From the NCBI GenBank assembly GCA_029264775.1, contig JARHYT010000043.1, positions 1-53,718 on the forward strand: a stretch of 53,718 bases of DNA, read 5' to 3'. Of the stretch, positions 7,529 through 15,752 are shown piece by piece. The notes beneath the pieces are model-generated. The model was not told the DNA's origin. It saw nothing but the letters and a program-made list of their open reading frames with translations, and did not search any database. The stretch is from Helicobacter sp. (GTDB lineage: Bacteria; Campylobacterota; Campylobacteria; Campylobacterales; Helicobacteraceae). The translations under genes were made by a program, and so were the position numbers. Position 1 is the stretch's first letter. Every line of letters starts with the position of its first letter.

Positions 7529-8584
7529 ATGCAAACTATTGCTATAGTTGGTTTGGGAAATATAAGTAGCACATACGCTATGACTAGACATAATGTTGGA
7601 TTTCAATTTCTTAGTAGTATCACTGATATAATTAACAGTAGATATTCATCAAATTACGAGAGAATCAGGTTTGGAGATTTTTTACTAGGGGATATAGAGG
7701 ATAAAATAAGCGTTAAACACAAAAATAATTGTATCCAATGGATAGAGGATAAAAACTTGAGGAGTTATATTGCAACAATAGGGATTAGGGACTTTATTGA
7801 AGTATTTATGAATTACCCGAAATTTTTAATGCAATTTAAATTTCTAAGAAAAAAAACCCAAGAGTTAAGTATTAAATATGCCTTAAATATTTTGAATAGC
7901 TTAGATAGAGATTATCAGATTTTATTAATTGCCCCTACAACCTTCATGAACAAAAGTGGTGATGCTTTGCAAAAGATACAGAAACGATTTAATATTATTA
8001 AAACAATTGTTGTTTATGATGACTTAGATACTAGATTTGGGAGTTTAAATTTTCGTGCTAGTGGGGGAAGTGGTGGTCATAATGGATTGAAATCTATTAA
8101 TGAATATTACAAGGATTATTTGCGTGTTAAAATTGGCATTGGTTGTAATATATTTTTTAGTGATATATCATCAATAAATGTTAATAATTCTATGACTGCA
8201 GAATTTGATATAATAAAAACAAAGTTTATTGATATTTTGGAAGAAAGATTAAATTTTAACCCAGTATTTAAAAATAAAACAATATTTAAGGTTATGAATG
8301 ATGAGATTTCAAGCAATTTGAAATTAAAAGATAACTATGAAATATTTATGAAACAATTTTATAATATTGGTAAGAGTGGAATGCAAGAAGTATCAAATTA
8401 TGTGCTGTCACAATTTAGCAAACAAGAGAAAGTTATAATGCCTATTCTCCTAGCATATACTTCATTTGTGTTAATAGGTGCTATATTCGAGTATGTCTAT
8501 AAGATTCAAACAATGGATTGCGATATATTGGATTCTAGTGCAGATTTCATGCCTCTTGATATTTTTGGTATTCAGTTAAAATAA
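7529..8584 (+). CDS. pth: Peptidyl-tRNA hydrolase with two large insertions
   Basis: Pth cuts peptidyl-tRNAs released by stalled ribosomes. The family's catalytic set is complete: Asn11 (VGLGN), His21 (TRHNVGF), Asn141 (TTFMNKSG), Asp164/165 (VVYDDLD) and Asn185 (GGHNGLKSI), followed by RVKIGIG and YVLSQFSKQE. The family is normally 185-195 aa, but this protein has 351: about 75 extra residues lie between the N-terminal motif and TTFMN, about 75 between RVKIGIG and YVLSQF, and the C-terminal tail carries a hydrophobic stretch (IMPILLAYTSFVLIGAIF). The inserts are Ile/Lys/Asn-rich like the rest and resemble no domain known to me. The ATG at 7529 is chosen because of TGAGGA 5 nt upstream; the frame is open to 7433. 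The gene is monocistronic. Confidence 0.88.
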   Translation: MQTIAIVGLGNISSTYAMTRHNVGFQFLSSITDIINSRYSSNYERIRFGDFLLGDIEDKISVKHKNNCIQWIEDKNLRSYIATIGIRDFIEVFMNYPKFLMQFKFLRKKTQELSIKYALNILNSLDRDYQILLIAPTTFMNKSGDALQKIQKRFNIIKTIVVYDDLDTRFGSLNFRASGGSGGHNGLKSINEYYKDYLRVKIGIGCNIFFSDISSINVNNSMTAEFDIIKTKFIDILEERLNFNPVFKNKTIFKVMNDEISSNLKLKDNYEIFMKQFYNIGKSGMQEVSNYVLSQFSKQEKVIMPILLAYTSFVLIGAIFEYVYKIQTMDCDILDSSADFMPLDIFGIQLK

Positions 8585-8895
8585 ATATCAAACTTATATT
8601 ATTTATTGTTGTAAAATTTTTATACAGATTTAGTAGTATTTTTTATTGTATATCCTTATAAGATTTTTCTAGAATTTATGGAATTGCATAAGATTCTAAT
8701 TACTTAAACATGTATCTTAATGGTTTATATCTAATAATCCGTTGTGATAAGGTTTTGCATAGATGTAATAATTATATATTCTATCTTGGTGATATATCTT
8801 GCATTATTTGCAGTAGATCTTAAATGCGTGATTATTCTTAGCCCAATTTATAAGAGATAAATAAAATTTATTCTTAGATTCTAGACAAATGTATA
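8585..8895. other. Intergenic region between convergent genes
   Basis: About 310 bp between the 3' ends of pth and the YwqK-type gene. No gene, strong hairpin or repeat was seen. Confidence 0.45.
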
Positions 8896-9627
8896 TTATA
8901 TCCATACGCTATTATCTTGATTTATTGGCTCTAGCATATTTTTATACTCTCTATTATTGTTATCATCTTGATTATTTGGAAAGTCAAATAAATACGGACT
9001 TGACGAATCAAATCCATCAAAAAAATTATCAAAACTATCTGGATCCCCAATAAATTCATATTCTTCTAGTCGCTGTAATAATCCATCTCTGTCGTATATT
9101 TTTCTGCTAACTAGTTTATCATTTTTATACTTCTCTTCCTTGTAAAGCTTTTTATTCTCAAAATATTTTTTTATTTTCTCATTATTTTTATAAAAAATCG
9201 TCTTTACAACCTGATTTCCATTGTCTCTGCTATAAAAATTAATTTGTTTAACTTTACCTTGTTCATACATATATTCTTTATTTTTTAAGCCATTTTTATA
9301 ATATTTTGTAGTTTTAGTTTTGTTTCCATGATCATATAGGATTTCTTCTGTTAGAACTCCATTATTATACCATTTCTGGCTTCCATGTTGAATACCATTA
9401 ATCTTTTTACAGGATGATTTGTTTTCACCCTGTTTGGTCTTACATACAAAAAAACTAGATGCACCTTGAGAATCTGGTATGTATGATGTTTCACTTATAA
9501 TTACGCCATTATGACTAGAATCTCTATCTACATATACTGATACATTTAATTCTTGAGTATTGCGTATGAATATATATGCAACAATAATACACAAGGATGC
9601 CACAATCACATAATAATACTTTCTCAT
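8896..9627 (-). CDS. YwqK/MORN-variant repeat protein, membrane-anchored
   Basis: A 243-residue protein with an N-terminal signal anchor (residues ~4-22, YYYVIVASLCIIVAYIFI) and a presumably periplasmic body. Residues ~85-195 form a ladder of short repeats of the pattern x-G-x-K-x-x-x-x-Y-x-N-G-x-L (HGSQKWYNNGVL, TKYYKNGLKNKEY, KKYFENKKLYKEEKY), which is the YwqK family often labelled 'toxin-antitoxin system YwqK family antitoxin'. The C-terminal 50 residues are acidic and Asn-rich. The ATG at 9627 is preferred for the natural signal anchor and GGGA 10 nt upstream; frames open to 9648 give a TTG start. No toxin gene is adjacent, so the antitoxin label is not supported here. Confidence 0.72.
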   Translation of the reverse strand: MRKYYYVIVASLCIIVAYIFIRNTQELNVSVYVDRDSSHNGVIISETSYIPDSQGASSFFVCKTKQGENKSSCKKINGIQHGSQKWYNNGVLTEEILYDHGNKTKTTKYYKNGLKNKEYMYEQGKVKQINFYSRDNGNQVVKTIFYKNNEKIKKYFENKKLYKEEKYKNDKLVSRKIYDRDGLLQRLEEYEFIGDPDSFDNFFDGFDSSSPYLFDFPNNQDDNNNREYKNMLEPINQDNSVWI

Positions 9628-9966
9628 TTGTAACTTTTCCCACATCAATTAACTATTGTTTCATTTTAATGAATAATATTAAATATATAGTAAAAGTTTC
9701 TCATCGCTATCGTTATTGCTATAACTAAACAATATTTAATATTAAGTAACCAACACAATAAGTGTTGTGTTTAGAGGAGCTATAGCTAATGTTGTATATA
9801 TATATATATATGATGCAACATCTTTAGTTATCAACTTATAGAATCGTGTGAATTTAAAACTAAACCTATACAACCAATCTAAGCAAGTCAAAGCCCAAAA
9901 ATTTTTAAGCATTCAATAAGATACAAACTACAATTATTATGCTAATAGCTTTTGATTTTTACAATA
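9628..9966. other. Intergenic region with inverted repeats
   Basis: No supported gene. It contains a 12-bp inverted pair AATATTAAATAT (9675-9686) and ATATTTAATATT (9732-9743), a small hairpin CAACAC-AATAA-GTGTTG near 9750, and the TA-repeat hairpin listed separately. Confidence 0.5.
9789..9821. repeat. (TA)8 dinucleotide repeat inside a short inverted repeat
   Basis: A 17-nt TA run (9795-9811) is framed by ATGTTG (9789-9794) and CAACAT (9816-9821). It is a simple-sequence repeat likely to vary in length and able to extrude as a cruciform. It is not close enough to a start codon to suggest a clear regulatory role. Confidence 0.65.
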
Positions 9967-10152
9967 CTAATCGTCTTGAAAATCTTGCAATGTTTCAAGA
10001 TTAATTCTCATTTCTTCGATCATATTATGTATAGTTTCTGAATTTTTTGCATTTTTGGATTCTAATTTTTCAAAATGACTTTCTAACTCATCTAAATAAT
10101 CCTGAATCTGCCCTATGATAACTGAAATATCCTCTTTTACAATGTCATCCAT
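9967..10152 (-). CDS. Small acidic coiled-coil protein downstream of trpS
   Basis: A 61-residue, strongly helical acidic protein with heptad-like spacing (residues ~10-55, IGQIQDYLDELESHFEKLES). A strong ribosome binding site GGGAGG lies 7 nt before the ATG, and the gene follows trpS by 13 nt on the same strand, so it is almost certainly real and cotranscribed. The function is unknown; there is no catalytic or metal-binding motif. It could dimerise or bind a larger partner. Confidence 0.75.
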   Translation of the reverse strand: MDDIVKEDISVIIGQIQDYLDELESHFEKLESKNAKNSETIHNMIEEMRINLETLQDFQDD

Positions 10153-10165
10153 AATAACCTCCCGA

Positions 10166-11143
10166 TTAAATTAAACCTACCAAAGACTTAGCTTTGTCGT
10201 AAGTATCTCTAGCTATGTCTTTTATGTATTTTTCATTTTGCAATATTATATCATTAATATAGCCCATTTCTTTTGTAAGTTTGATGTATTCTTGCTGTAT
10301 CGGTTCAAGCTCTTCAAATATTAGCTCGGCTAATGCTAACTTAAACTCACCATATCCTCTAAAGCTATTTTCTATTTCACTGCGAGATTTCCCACTCAAG
10401 CATTCGTATATACATAACAGGTTATACAAACCTTCTCTTTCTTTATTGAATGCAAGTTCATTAAAGCTATCTGTTGTTGCTTTTTTAATTTTCTTAATAA
10501 TCATATCTTTTGAATCAAAAAGGGTTATTGTGCTATACTCTCCCTTATTTGATTTACTCATCTTTACACTTGGATTGTCAAGAGACATAACCCTTGCACC
10601 GACATCAGGTATCATTGGTTCTGGTATCTTAAAACATTCTCCATATCTCTCATTAAATCTTATAGCAACATTTCTTGTAAGCTCTAAATGTTGTTTTTGA
10701 TCTTCTCCTACAGGTACATAGTCGCTCTGATAGAGCAGTATATCTGATGCCATTAATGCTGGATAATTAAATAGTCCCACATTTACATTTTGTGGATTTT
10801 TTTGCGATTTATCTTTAAATTGCGTCATGCGACTCATTTCGCCCATCGGTATATTGCAATCCAAAATCCACGCGAGTGCTGCATGATAATCTATTTTACT
10901 TTGTATAAATAACTTAGAGTGTTTTGTATCTAGTCCGCAAGCAAGCAACATAGCAAATAACTCAAAAGTCTTTTTACGCAAATCATTTGGTTCCTGATAA
11001 ATCGTTATTGCATGTGTATTGACGACACAATATATATTTTCATATTTTTCTTGATTTTTAACCCAATTCTTGATTGCCCCAAGATAGTTACCTAGATGTA
11101 AATTACCCGTAGGTTGAATGCCTGAAAATACCCTCTTTTTCAT
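10166..11143 (-). CDS. trpS: Tryptophanyl-tRNA synthetase
   Basis: Class I aminoacyl-tRNA synthetase that charges tRNA-Trp in the cytoplasm. The 325-aa length is normal for bacterial TrpS. The ATP-binding HIGH-type motif is [11 protein letters not shown] (residues ~13-23), and the second signature [10 protein letters not shown] appears near residue 194. GIQPTG at the N-terminus and [10 protein letters not shown], which binds tryptophan, are also typical. It sits 22 nt after the bioV-like gene and 13 nt before a small coiled-coil gene, forming a minus-strand unit; the bioV-trpS neighbourhood recalls H. pylori HP1254-HP1253. Confidence 0.97.
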   Translation of the reverse strand: MKKRVFSGIQPTGNLHLGNYLGAIKNWVKNQEKYENIYCVVNTHAITIYQEPNDLRKKTFELFAMLLACGLDTKHSKLFIQSKIDYHAALAWILDCNIPMGEMSRMTQFKDKSQKNPQNVNVGLFNYPALMASDILLYQSDYVPVGEDQKQHLELTRNVAIRFNERYGECFKIPEPMIPDVGARVMSLDNPSVKMSKSNKGEYSTITLFDSKDMIIKKIKKATTDSFNELAFNKEREGLYNLLCIYECLSGKSRSEIENSFRGYGEFKLALAELIFEELEPIQQEYIKLTKEMGYINDIILQNEKYIKDIARDTYDKAKSLVGLI

Positions 11144-11165
11144 TATTTCTAGTTATTACCTTACT

Positions 11166-11843
11166 TTAATATCGTTGATTATTGTTTTTTAATATATAAC
11201 AGATAGCAAATTGTGAAAAATAGTTACAAATCTGTTTTGAAAGCCCTATTGTATCATTTTCTGAAATAAAAATCATAAATGAACTTGATTTTTTTGCAAT
11301 TTTACGCAGATAATTGCCCATATAATGCTTGTATTCCCCTAATTCAGCGGGATTATTTATATGTGTAAAAAATTTACATTTCATTGTTTTTGTAATATAT
11401 TTATCTTGTAAATTAGGATTTTTATTGTGGTGTTCCATGCTTTTTTTAATAGATTCTAAGCTAATAGATGGTGTTGATTGTGTTTTTATGTATAAATCAT
11501 GTAAAATACTATATGGTATTTGAGCATATATTTTATAAACTTCTTTAAAACAAGGGTTGTCTATACCTTTTATCAAGTATTTTATAGCTTTGAGTATCCT
11601 TGTATTGTGGGTATATTTCATATGTATTTGCCAATGGATATAGGCTAGTGATGGCGATAACAATATAACTTTTCCAACGCGATTATTTTGCTTTATTTGC
11701 TTTCTAGCATACAATAATGCCAAATTTGCACCTATACCAAAACCAACAATATCATAACGATTTAGCTTAATGTGAAATTCATCTAGTATATGCGTAGCGG
11801 AATTATAACAATTATGTATGCCATATTCACTAAAATATATCAT
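11166..11843 (-). CDS. BioV-like alpha/beta hydrolase lacking the Ser nucleophile
   Basis: BioV is the Helicobacter esterase that removes the methyl group from pimeloyl-ACP methyl ester in biotin synthesis; in H. pylori, as I recall, it lies beside trpS. This protein has the same neighbour and the same start and core pattern: MIYFSEYG, then RYDIVGFGIGANLALLYAR, then KVILLSPSLAY. At the elbow, where the family has G-x-S-x-G, this reads G-F-G-I-G (residues 34-38), so Ser is replaced by Gly36 (codon GGT). The acid FISENDT (Asp197) remains, but the C-terminus ends NNNQRY where an Asn-His pair is expected. At 225 aa it is longer than the ~170-aa H. pylori protein. The ATG at 11843 is chosen by similarity; TTG at 11864 is also possible. 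It is either inactive, altered or decaying. Confidence 0.55.
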   Translation of the reverse strand: MIYFSEYGIHNCYNSATHILDEFHIKLNRYDIVGFGIGANLALLYARKQIKQNNRVGKVILLSPSLAYIHWQIHMKYTHNTRILKAIKYLIKGIDNPCFKEVYKIYAQIPYSILHDLYIKTQSTPSISLESIKKSMEHHNKNPNLQDKYITKTMKCKFFTHINNPAELGEYKHYMGNYLRKIAKKSSSFMIFISENDTIGLSKQICNYFSQFAICYILKNNNQRY

Positions 11844-11865
11844 TATTGTTATAACCACCACCAAT

Positions 11866-13374
11866 TTATCTTCTTGTTCTATTTTGTGCTGTAATTTTTA
11901 TCACAATGTCATTGCTATCATCATTTTTATATCCAATGGTATAGAATACAATATATATAGGTGATTTATCTCCCTTTTTATCCTTCCAGCCATTTCCAAA
12001 GTCTTCTAATACTTCTGTGTAGTAATTTGCAACACATAGTCTAGCTTTTTTGTTTGCCATAGCACCTTTATCTTGTATATTGCTAATATGCGATGCAAGC
12101 TTAGAAATAATTTGCGGTTTAGTTTGCTCCCAAAGGTTTTCAAACTTCTTTTGTGCTTCCAATCCTCTTATATATCCTTCCTCCCTTGCTCTTTTATCTG
12201 CATGAAAATAAAAACTAGTTTCTGATATTTTATTATACACTTCTTTTGCGTTACAAGCTGGAGGCTCTCTACGAGTATCTAATTGCAACGGCACTTGATT
12301 ATGTGTAGCAGAATCCAATAATCTTTCTTCAACAATTGATAATTTTGCATTTTGTGTGTTATTGCAAGATATTTTATATGTTACACTATATATAGGTGAT
12401 TTATCTCCCTTTTTATCCTTCCAGCCATTTCCGAAGTCTTCTAATACTTCTGTGTAATAATTCGCCTTACATATTCTTTCCTTTTGGCTTTTACTTACAT
12501 ATTGTTGTTGAATGCTACTTATATGCGAAGTAAGTTTTGGTAATATTTTACTTCTTGTTTGATTCCAAAGTTTCATAAAATCATTGCTAGCCCTTACGCC
12601 TTTTGCGTCTAATTCCTCTTTCATCCGCACTTTTGCATGCAAATCAAGGCTTGTAGCCGCTAATCTATCAGACATCAACCCATTATTGCAACTGGGTGCG
12701 ATATTGCATGTGCTATATTCACTTTTTTTGTTTATGTCTGTAATTGTATTTTGTGTATAGGCTTCGTTGCGTTTAGAATCTTTTGATTTATTTGTATTCT
12801 TATCATCTCTTTTGTCTTTGTTTAGATTAGATTCTGTAGCATTAGAATCTTTATTTGAATTAGATTTTTTATTATATTGATTATTTTTTTCATTTGATTT
12901 TGATTGCGTATTGTCGGTATTTTTTACATTATTTTTGTTATTTGTGTTGTTAGTATTATTTGTGTTTTTATTATCTTTAGAATCTTTTATATTTGAGTTA
13001 GATTGATTGCTATTGTCATCTTTTGTTTGTTGTGTGTTATTTTTATGTTTATTAGATTCTGTAGTATTAGAATCTTTATTTGAATTAGATTTTTTATTAT
13101 CCGTATATCCATCATTTAATGCTTGATTTGAAGTATAATCGTCATTGCTATTTTGGTTATTATCTGTGGAACTAGAATCTATTTCCCCATTGTTTGAATC
13201 ATCATTGGTAGTCTCAACTTGTGGTTTCAAATCGTTTAAAGATTCCATGTTTTTACTAGTTAGTTCACCATTGTCTTTTATATCGCTTGATTGATTGTTA
13301 GTGCAATAAACTATAACGCCACCTACACACGCTAATGCAACTACTACAAAACCTCTAATAAATTTTGCACCCAT
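11866..13374 (-). CDS. Membrane-anchored protein with a long Asn/Ser/Lys linker and two repeated domains
   Basis: An unrecognised 502-aa envelope protein. Residues ~5-25 (FIRGFVVVALACVGGVIVY) form a signal anchor. Residues ~30-210 are a low-complexity linker rich in Asn, Asp, Ser, Lys and Thr, with near-repeats of SNSNKDSNTTESN. Two homologous C-terminal domains of ~140 residues follow, each with a Cys near its start and a Cys before the shared core ANYYTEVLEDFGNGW, which continues KDKKGDKSPIY. The core is nearly identical at DNA level (see repeat). GAGG 6 nt before ATG 13374 decides the start over ATG 13386. It lies just upstream of the bioV-like gene on the same strand. An exposed binding or adhesion role is only a guess from the layout. 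Confidence 0.7.
   Translation of the reverse strand: MGAKFIRGFVVVALACVGGVIVYCTNNQSSDIKDNGELTSKNMESLNDLKPQVETTNDDSNNGEIDSSSTDNNQNSNDDYTSNQALNDGYTDNKKSNSNKDSNTTESNKHKNNTQQTKDDNSNQSNSNIKDSKDNKNTNNTNNTNNKNNVKNTDNTQSKSNEKNNQYNKKSNSNKDSNATESNLNKDKRDDKNTNKSKDSKRNEAYTQNTITDINKKSEYSTCNIAPSCNNGLMSDRLAATSLDLHAKVRMKEELDAKGVRASNDFMKLWNQTRSKILPKLTSHISSIQQQYVSKSQKERICKANYYTEVLEDFGNGWKDKKGDKSPIYSVTYKISCNNTQNAKLSIVEERLLDSATHNQVPLQLDTRREPPACNAKEVYNKISETSFYFHADKRAREEGYIRGLEAQKKFENLWEQTKPQIISKLASHISNIQDKGAMANKKARLCVANYYTEVLEDFGNGWKDKKGDKSPIYIVFYTIGYKNDDSNDIVIKITAQNRTRR
11952..12030 (-). repeat. Domain repeat copy 2 (79 bp, near-identical)
   Basis: This 79-bp segment matches 12387-12465 with three differences, at a spacing of exactly 435 bp (145 codons, in frame). 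It encodes the core NYYTEVLEDFGNGW through KSPIY of the second domain. Confidence 0.85.
12387..12465 (-). repeat. Domain repeat copy 1 (79 bp, near-identical)
   Basis: Partner of 11952-12030 in the first domain. Identity falls sharply outside the segment, so either the core is under strong constraint or gene conversion has homogenised it. Confidence 0.85.
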
Positions 13375-13620
13375 TTTCAGCCTCATACATTACAAAATGT
13401 TTTGCATTATACTGAAAATGTTATAAAATACTGCTTTAATATGCATATTCAATGCAAAAATATCTATTTTTAAGATGAAATACATCCACTTTAATGTTAA
13501 GCTTAATAATAACTATCCAATATTATCTATTTACTTTATCCCTAGATAAATATTATTTTGCTATAAAATATTATTGTTATATCTTTAACTAACCACATTG
13601 TATTTATATACACTATAAAC

Positions 13621-14427
13621 TTAATATTCTCTAATATCATAATTACCGCCAAGTCTTATTCTAATTGGTTTTGGCGGGCGTTTTAGATTCTTTGCGGACA
13701 GCTCTACAACTTCCCTCATAGAATCATCCAATGCTTCATAATTAGTAGATTTTATAATTTTTATATTATCTATATGCCCATCTGGATACAATGTAAATTC
13801 TATTATCCCCCTTCCTTTTTGTTTTAGGTATGCAGCAAGTTTTGGGTATCCCATTCTATTTGCAGTTTGTTGGAACACTTCGCCATTTAAAAAGTAACTC
13901 TCTGCTATATAATCCTTTTCTTCTTTGGTCATTTTTTGTAATTCTGTACCATATAATTTTACAAGCTCATCTTGCAATACTTTAGGCAGATTTTCAAGCT
14001 TTGCATTTTCTTGCTTTTCTTTTATGCTTTGCATTAGACTTGGTTTTGGAGATGCAAATGGATTAAAATTTCCATTTTGTGGCACACTTAGTTTTTGCAA
14101 ATCTATATCTGTACTCGGCTTATCTTGTTCTATTTTTACTGGATTAGATTGGTTTATTTGGTTTTTTTGTATAGGAATCTCTTTTATTTGGTTAGTTTGC
14201 TTTGTTTGCTGTTCATTTTGTTGTGTATTTGTTTGTTTATTCATTTGCTCTTTATAATCTTTTGTTTGTAAAACACCTAAAGATATTGGTCTTAATACAA
14301 CCTTTTTTTCGGGCGTTGGCAGTATGGAATATATATATATAGCAATAATGTGTATTAGCAAAGAAATGCTAACAGATAATAGGAATCTATCTTTATAGAT
14401 TCTGTATTGTCTTGCTATAATATTCAT
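13621..14427 (-). CDS. TonB-family energy transducer
   Basis: TonB proteins pass proton-motive energy from ExbBD to outer-membrane receptors. This 268-aa protein has the expected order: a short cytoplasmic lead, a membrane anchor (residues ~16-35, LLSVSISLLIHIIAIYIYS), a Gln/Lys/Asn/Thr-rich periplasmic linker, and a C-terminal TonB domain (GRGIIEFTLYPDGHIDNIKI...ALDDSMREVVELSA). No exbB or exbD is adjacent. It lies 16 nt after fliO in a fliN-fliO-tonB order that I recall from H. pylori (HP0584-HP0582), so the flagellar link is conserved. A ribosome binding site AAGGA is present at a longish distance. The substrate is unknown. Confidence 0.82.
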   Translation of the reverse strand: MNIIARQYRIYKDRFLLSVSISLLIHIIAIYIYSILPTPEKKVVLRPISLGVLQTKDYKEQMNKQTNTQQNEQQTKQTNQIKEIPIQKNQINQSNPVKIEQDKPSTDIDLQKLSVPQNGNFNPFASPKPSLMQSIKEKQENAKLENLPKVLQDELVKLYGTELQKMTKEEKDYIAESYFLNGEVFQQTANRMGYPKLAAYLKQKGRGIIEFTLYPDGHIDNIKIIKSTNYEALDDSMREVVELSAKNLKRPPKPIRIRLGGNYDIREY

Positions 14428-14443
14428 AGTCGATTAATCCTTT

Positions 14444-15301
14444 TTATAGCAAATCTTTAAAACTTACTTGCGATTTTTCATTATTATTGCATTGTTCATT
14501 TTCCTTCTGTATATCGTTAGATTCTATTTCACTGCTTTGCTTTGAATCTAATCTATCAATTAATGTTATGCCATTTGGATTCAATCCTAATATATACTTC
14601 GTTTTTCCATGACTAATGACTATTATTTTATTTTTAGAATCAAGAATCTTTGCTTGTTCTATAGATATATTTGATATTTCTTTTCCTCTATTTTGTCTTA
14701 ATCTTATAAAATATAGTAATATTAGAATGGCAAACATAATTCCTAATACTAAAAAATAACGCCAAGAGCTTAGTTCGTATGTAGAATCGTTCAATAACGC
14801 ATTGGATTCTGCATTCATTTGTTTATTAACAGAATCTAATTTTATATCTTTATTTTGTAATATTTCTTTATTGGTTAAAATTACTAGATATAGTTTGTTT
14901 TTATCTAAAATAAATTTTGCATGGTTTATAGAATCATCTTGCGGTATTACAATGCTTAAACTATCTTGTTTTTTTTCAAATACAACATTACCAAAATTTG
15001 TATCAATATTCATATTTGCTTGAATTGAAAATTTTGGTATCGTAAAGATTATATTTGATTGTAAAACATGTGATGATATTAGGTTGCTTATATTTTCTAT
15101 ATCTTTTATATTGGTATTGCTAAGCTCTATGTAGAATACCATCGCAATATTGTTTTCTTTTGCTATTATGCTTGGTATATCAGAATCTTGTATTACCACG
15201 ACCTGTTTAATCGTATAGATCTCATCTGTTTTTGCATATGCAAACAATATGCTAAATAAAGGCAAAATATAAAATATATTTCTAAAAGCTTTATAGGGCA
15301 T
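14444..15301 (-). CDS. fliO: Flagellar export protein FliO (long Helicobacter type)
   Basis: FliO is a membrane accessory of the flagellar export gate that helps FliP assemble. The protein (285 aa) has a signal peptide (to about residue 23, LPLFSILFAYA), a ~150-residue periplasmic domain, one membrane helix (residues ~180-200, FLVLGIMFAILILLYFI), then the short cytoplasmic FliO domain with the diagnostic strand pattern KIIVISHGKTKYILGLN and GITLIDRL. The acidic, Asn-rich tail follows. The large N-terminal domain is longer than in enteric FliO but fits Helicobacter. It lies between fliN and the tonB-like gene on one strand. The assignment is by domain pattern and position. Confidence 0.75.
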   Translation of the reverse strand: MPYKAFRNIFYILPLFSILFAYAKTDEIYTIKQVVVIQDSDIPSIIAKENNIAMVFYIELSNTNIKDIENISNLISSHVLQSNIIFTIPKFSIQANMNIDTNFGNVVFEKKQDSLSIVIPQDDSINHAKFILDKNKLYLVILTNKEILQNKDIKLDSVNKQMNAESNALLNDSTYELSSWRYFLVLGIMFAILILLYFIRLRQNRGKEISNISIEQAKILDSKNKIIVISHGKTKYILGLNPNGITLIDRLDSKQSSEIESNDIQKENEQCNNNEKSQVSFKDLL

Positions 15302-15337
15302 ATTTATAACTCACATTAAATCAATTAATGAAATTTA

Positions 15338-15721
15338 TCACTCATGATCTGATACTTCTCGTGCAATATAATAAACAATCGCATTAGAATCTAGTATTTC
15401 ATTAATCCTTATTGCAAGGTTTCTTTCATACACCATCACTTCACCCTTACCAACAACTCTATCATTAACAAATATTTCAACGCTAGCTCCTGCTGGCTTT
15501 TGTAGATCTATTATAGAGCCTTTTTCGTATTTCAAAATATCGCTTAATGGAATCTGTGTAGTCCCTAAATCAGCACTAAATAGAACTTTCATATCAAGCA
15601 AACCTTCGTAGTTTGCCATCATATCCTCAAGATAAGAAGCAAGCTCAATCTCTCTTGGCGTATGTACCTGTTTTTTGTCTAGAATATCAAATCTACTTTC
15701 TGCGTTTTGTTCCATTGCCAT
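15338..15721 (-). CDS. fliN: Flagellar motor switch protein FliN
   Basis: FliN forms the lower part of the flagellar C-ring with FliM and takes part in switching and export. The 127-aa protein carries the complete SpoA domain: LLDMKVLFSADLGTTQIPLS, then LKYEKGSIIDLQKPAG, then VEIFVNDRVVGKGEVMVYE and LAIRINEIL. The ATG at 15721 is chosen because GGGAG lies 6 nt upstream; TTG at 15727 is too close to that site. It is the first gene of the fliN-fliO-tonB-like unit and has its own promoter, 26-31 nt upstream. The short N-terminal extension before the domain is usual. Confidence 0.95.
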   Translation of the reverse strand: MAMEQNAESRFDILDKKQVHTPREIELASYLEDMMANYEGLLDMKVLFSADLGTTQIPLSDILKYEKGSIIDLQKPAGASVEIFVNDRVVGKGEVMVYERNLAIRINEILDSNAIVYYIAREVSDHE

Positions 15722-15746
15722 ATACAACTCCCAAAAAATAACACAA

Positions 15747-15752
15747 ATTATA
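15747..15752 (-). promoter_or_regulatory. -10 element of the fliN operon
   Basis: TATAAT on the minus strand; the predicted start near 15740 gives a ~19-nt leader to the fliN ATG. No sigma-54 (GG-N10-GC) or sigma-28 box was found here, so this flagellar unit appears to use the housekeeping sigma factor. Confidence 0.5.

Noticed and set aside
8896-9627. Toxin-antitoxin system around the YwqK-repeat gene
   Set aside because: The antitoxin label of the family is only a name; no partner toxin lies on either side.
9675-9821. Possible CRISPR or tRNA-like structure from the clustered inverted repeats
   Set aside because: There are no regularly spaced direct repeats and no cloverleaf or T-loop sequence.
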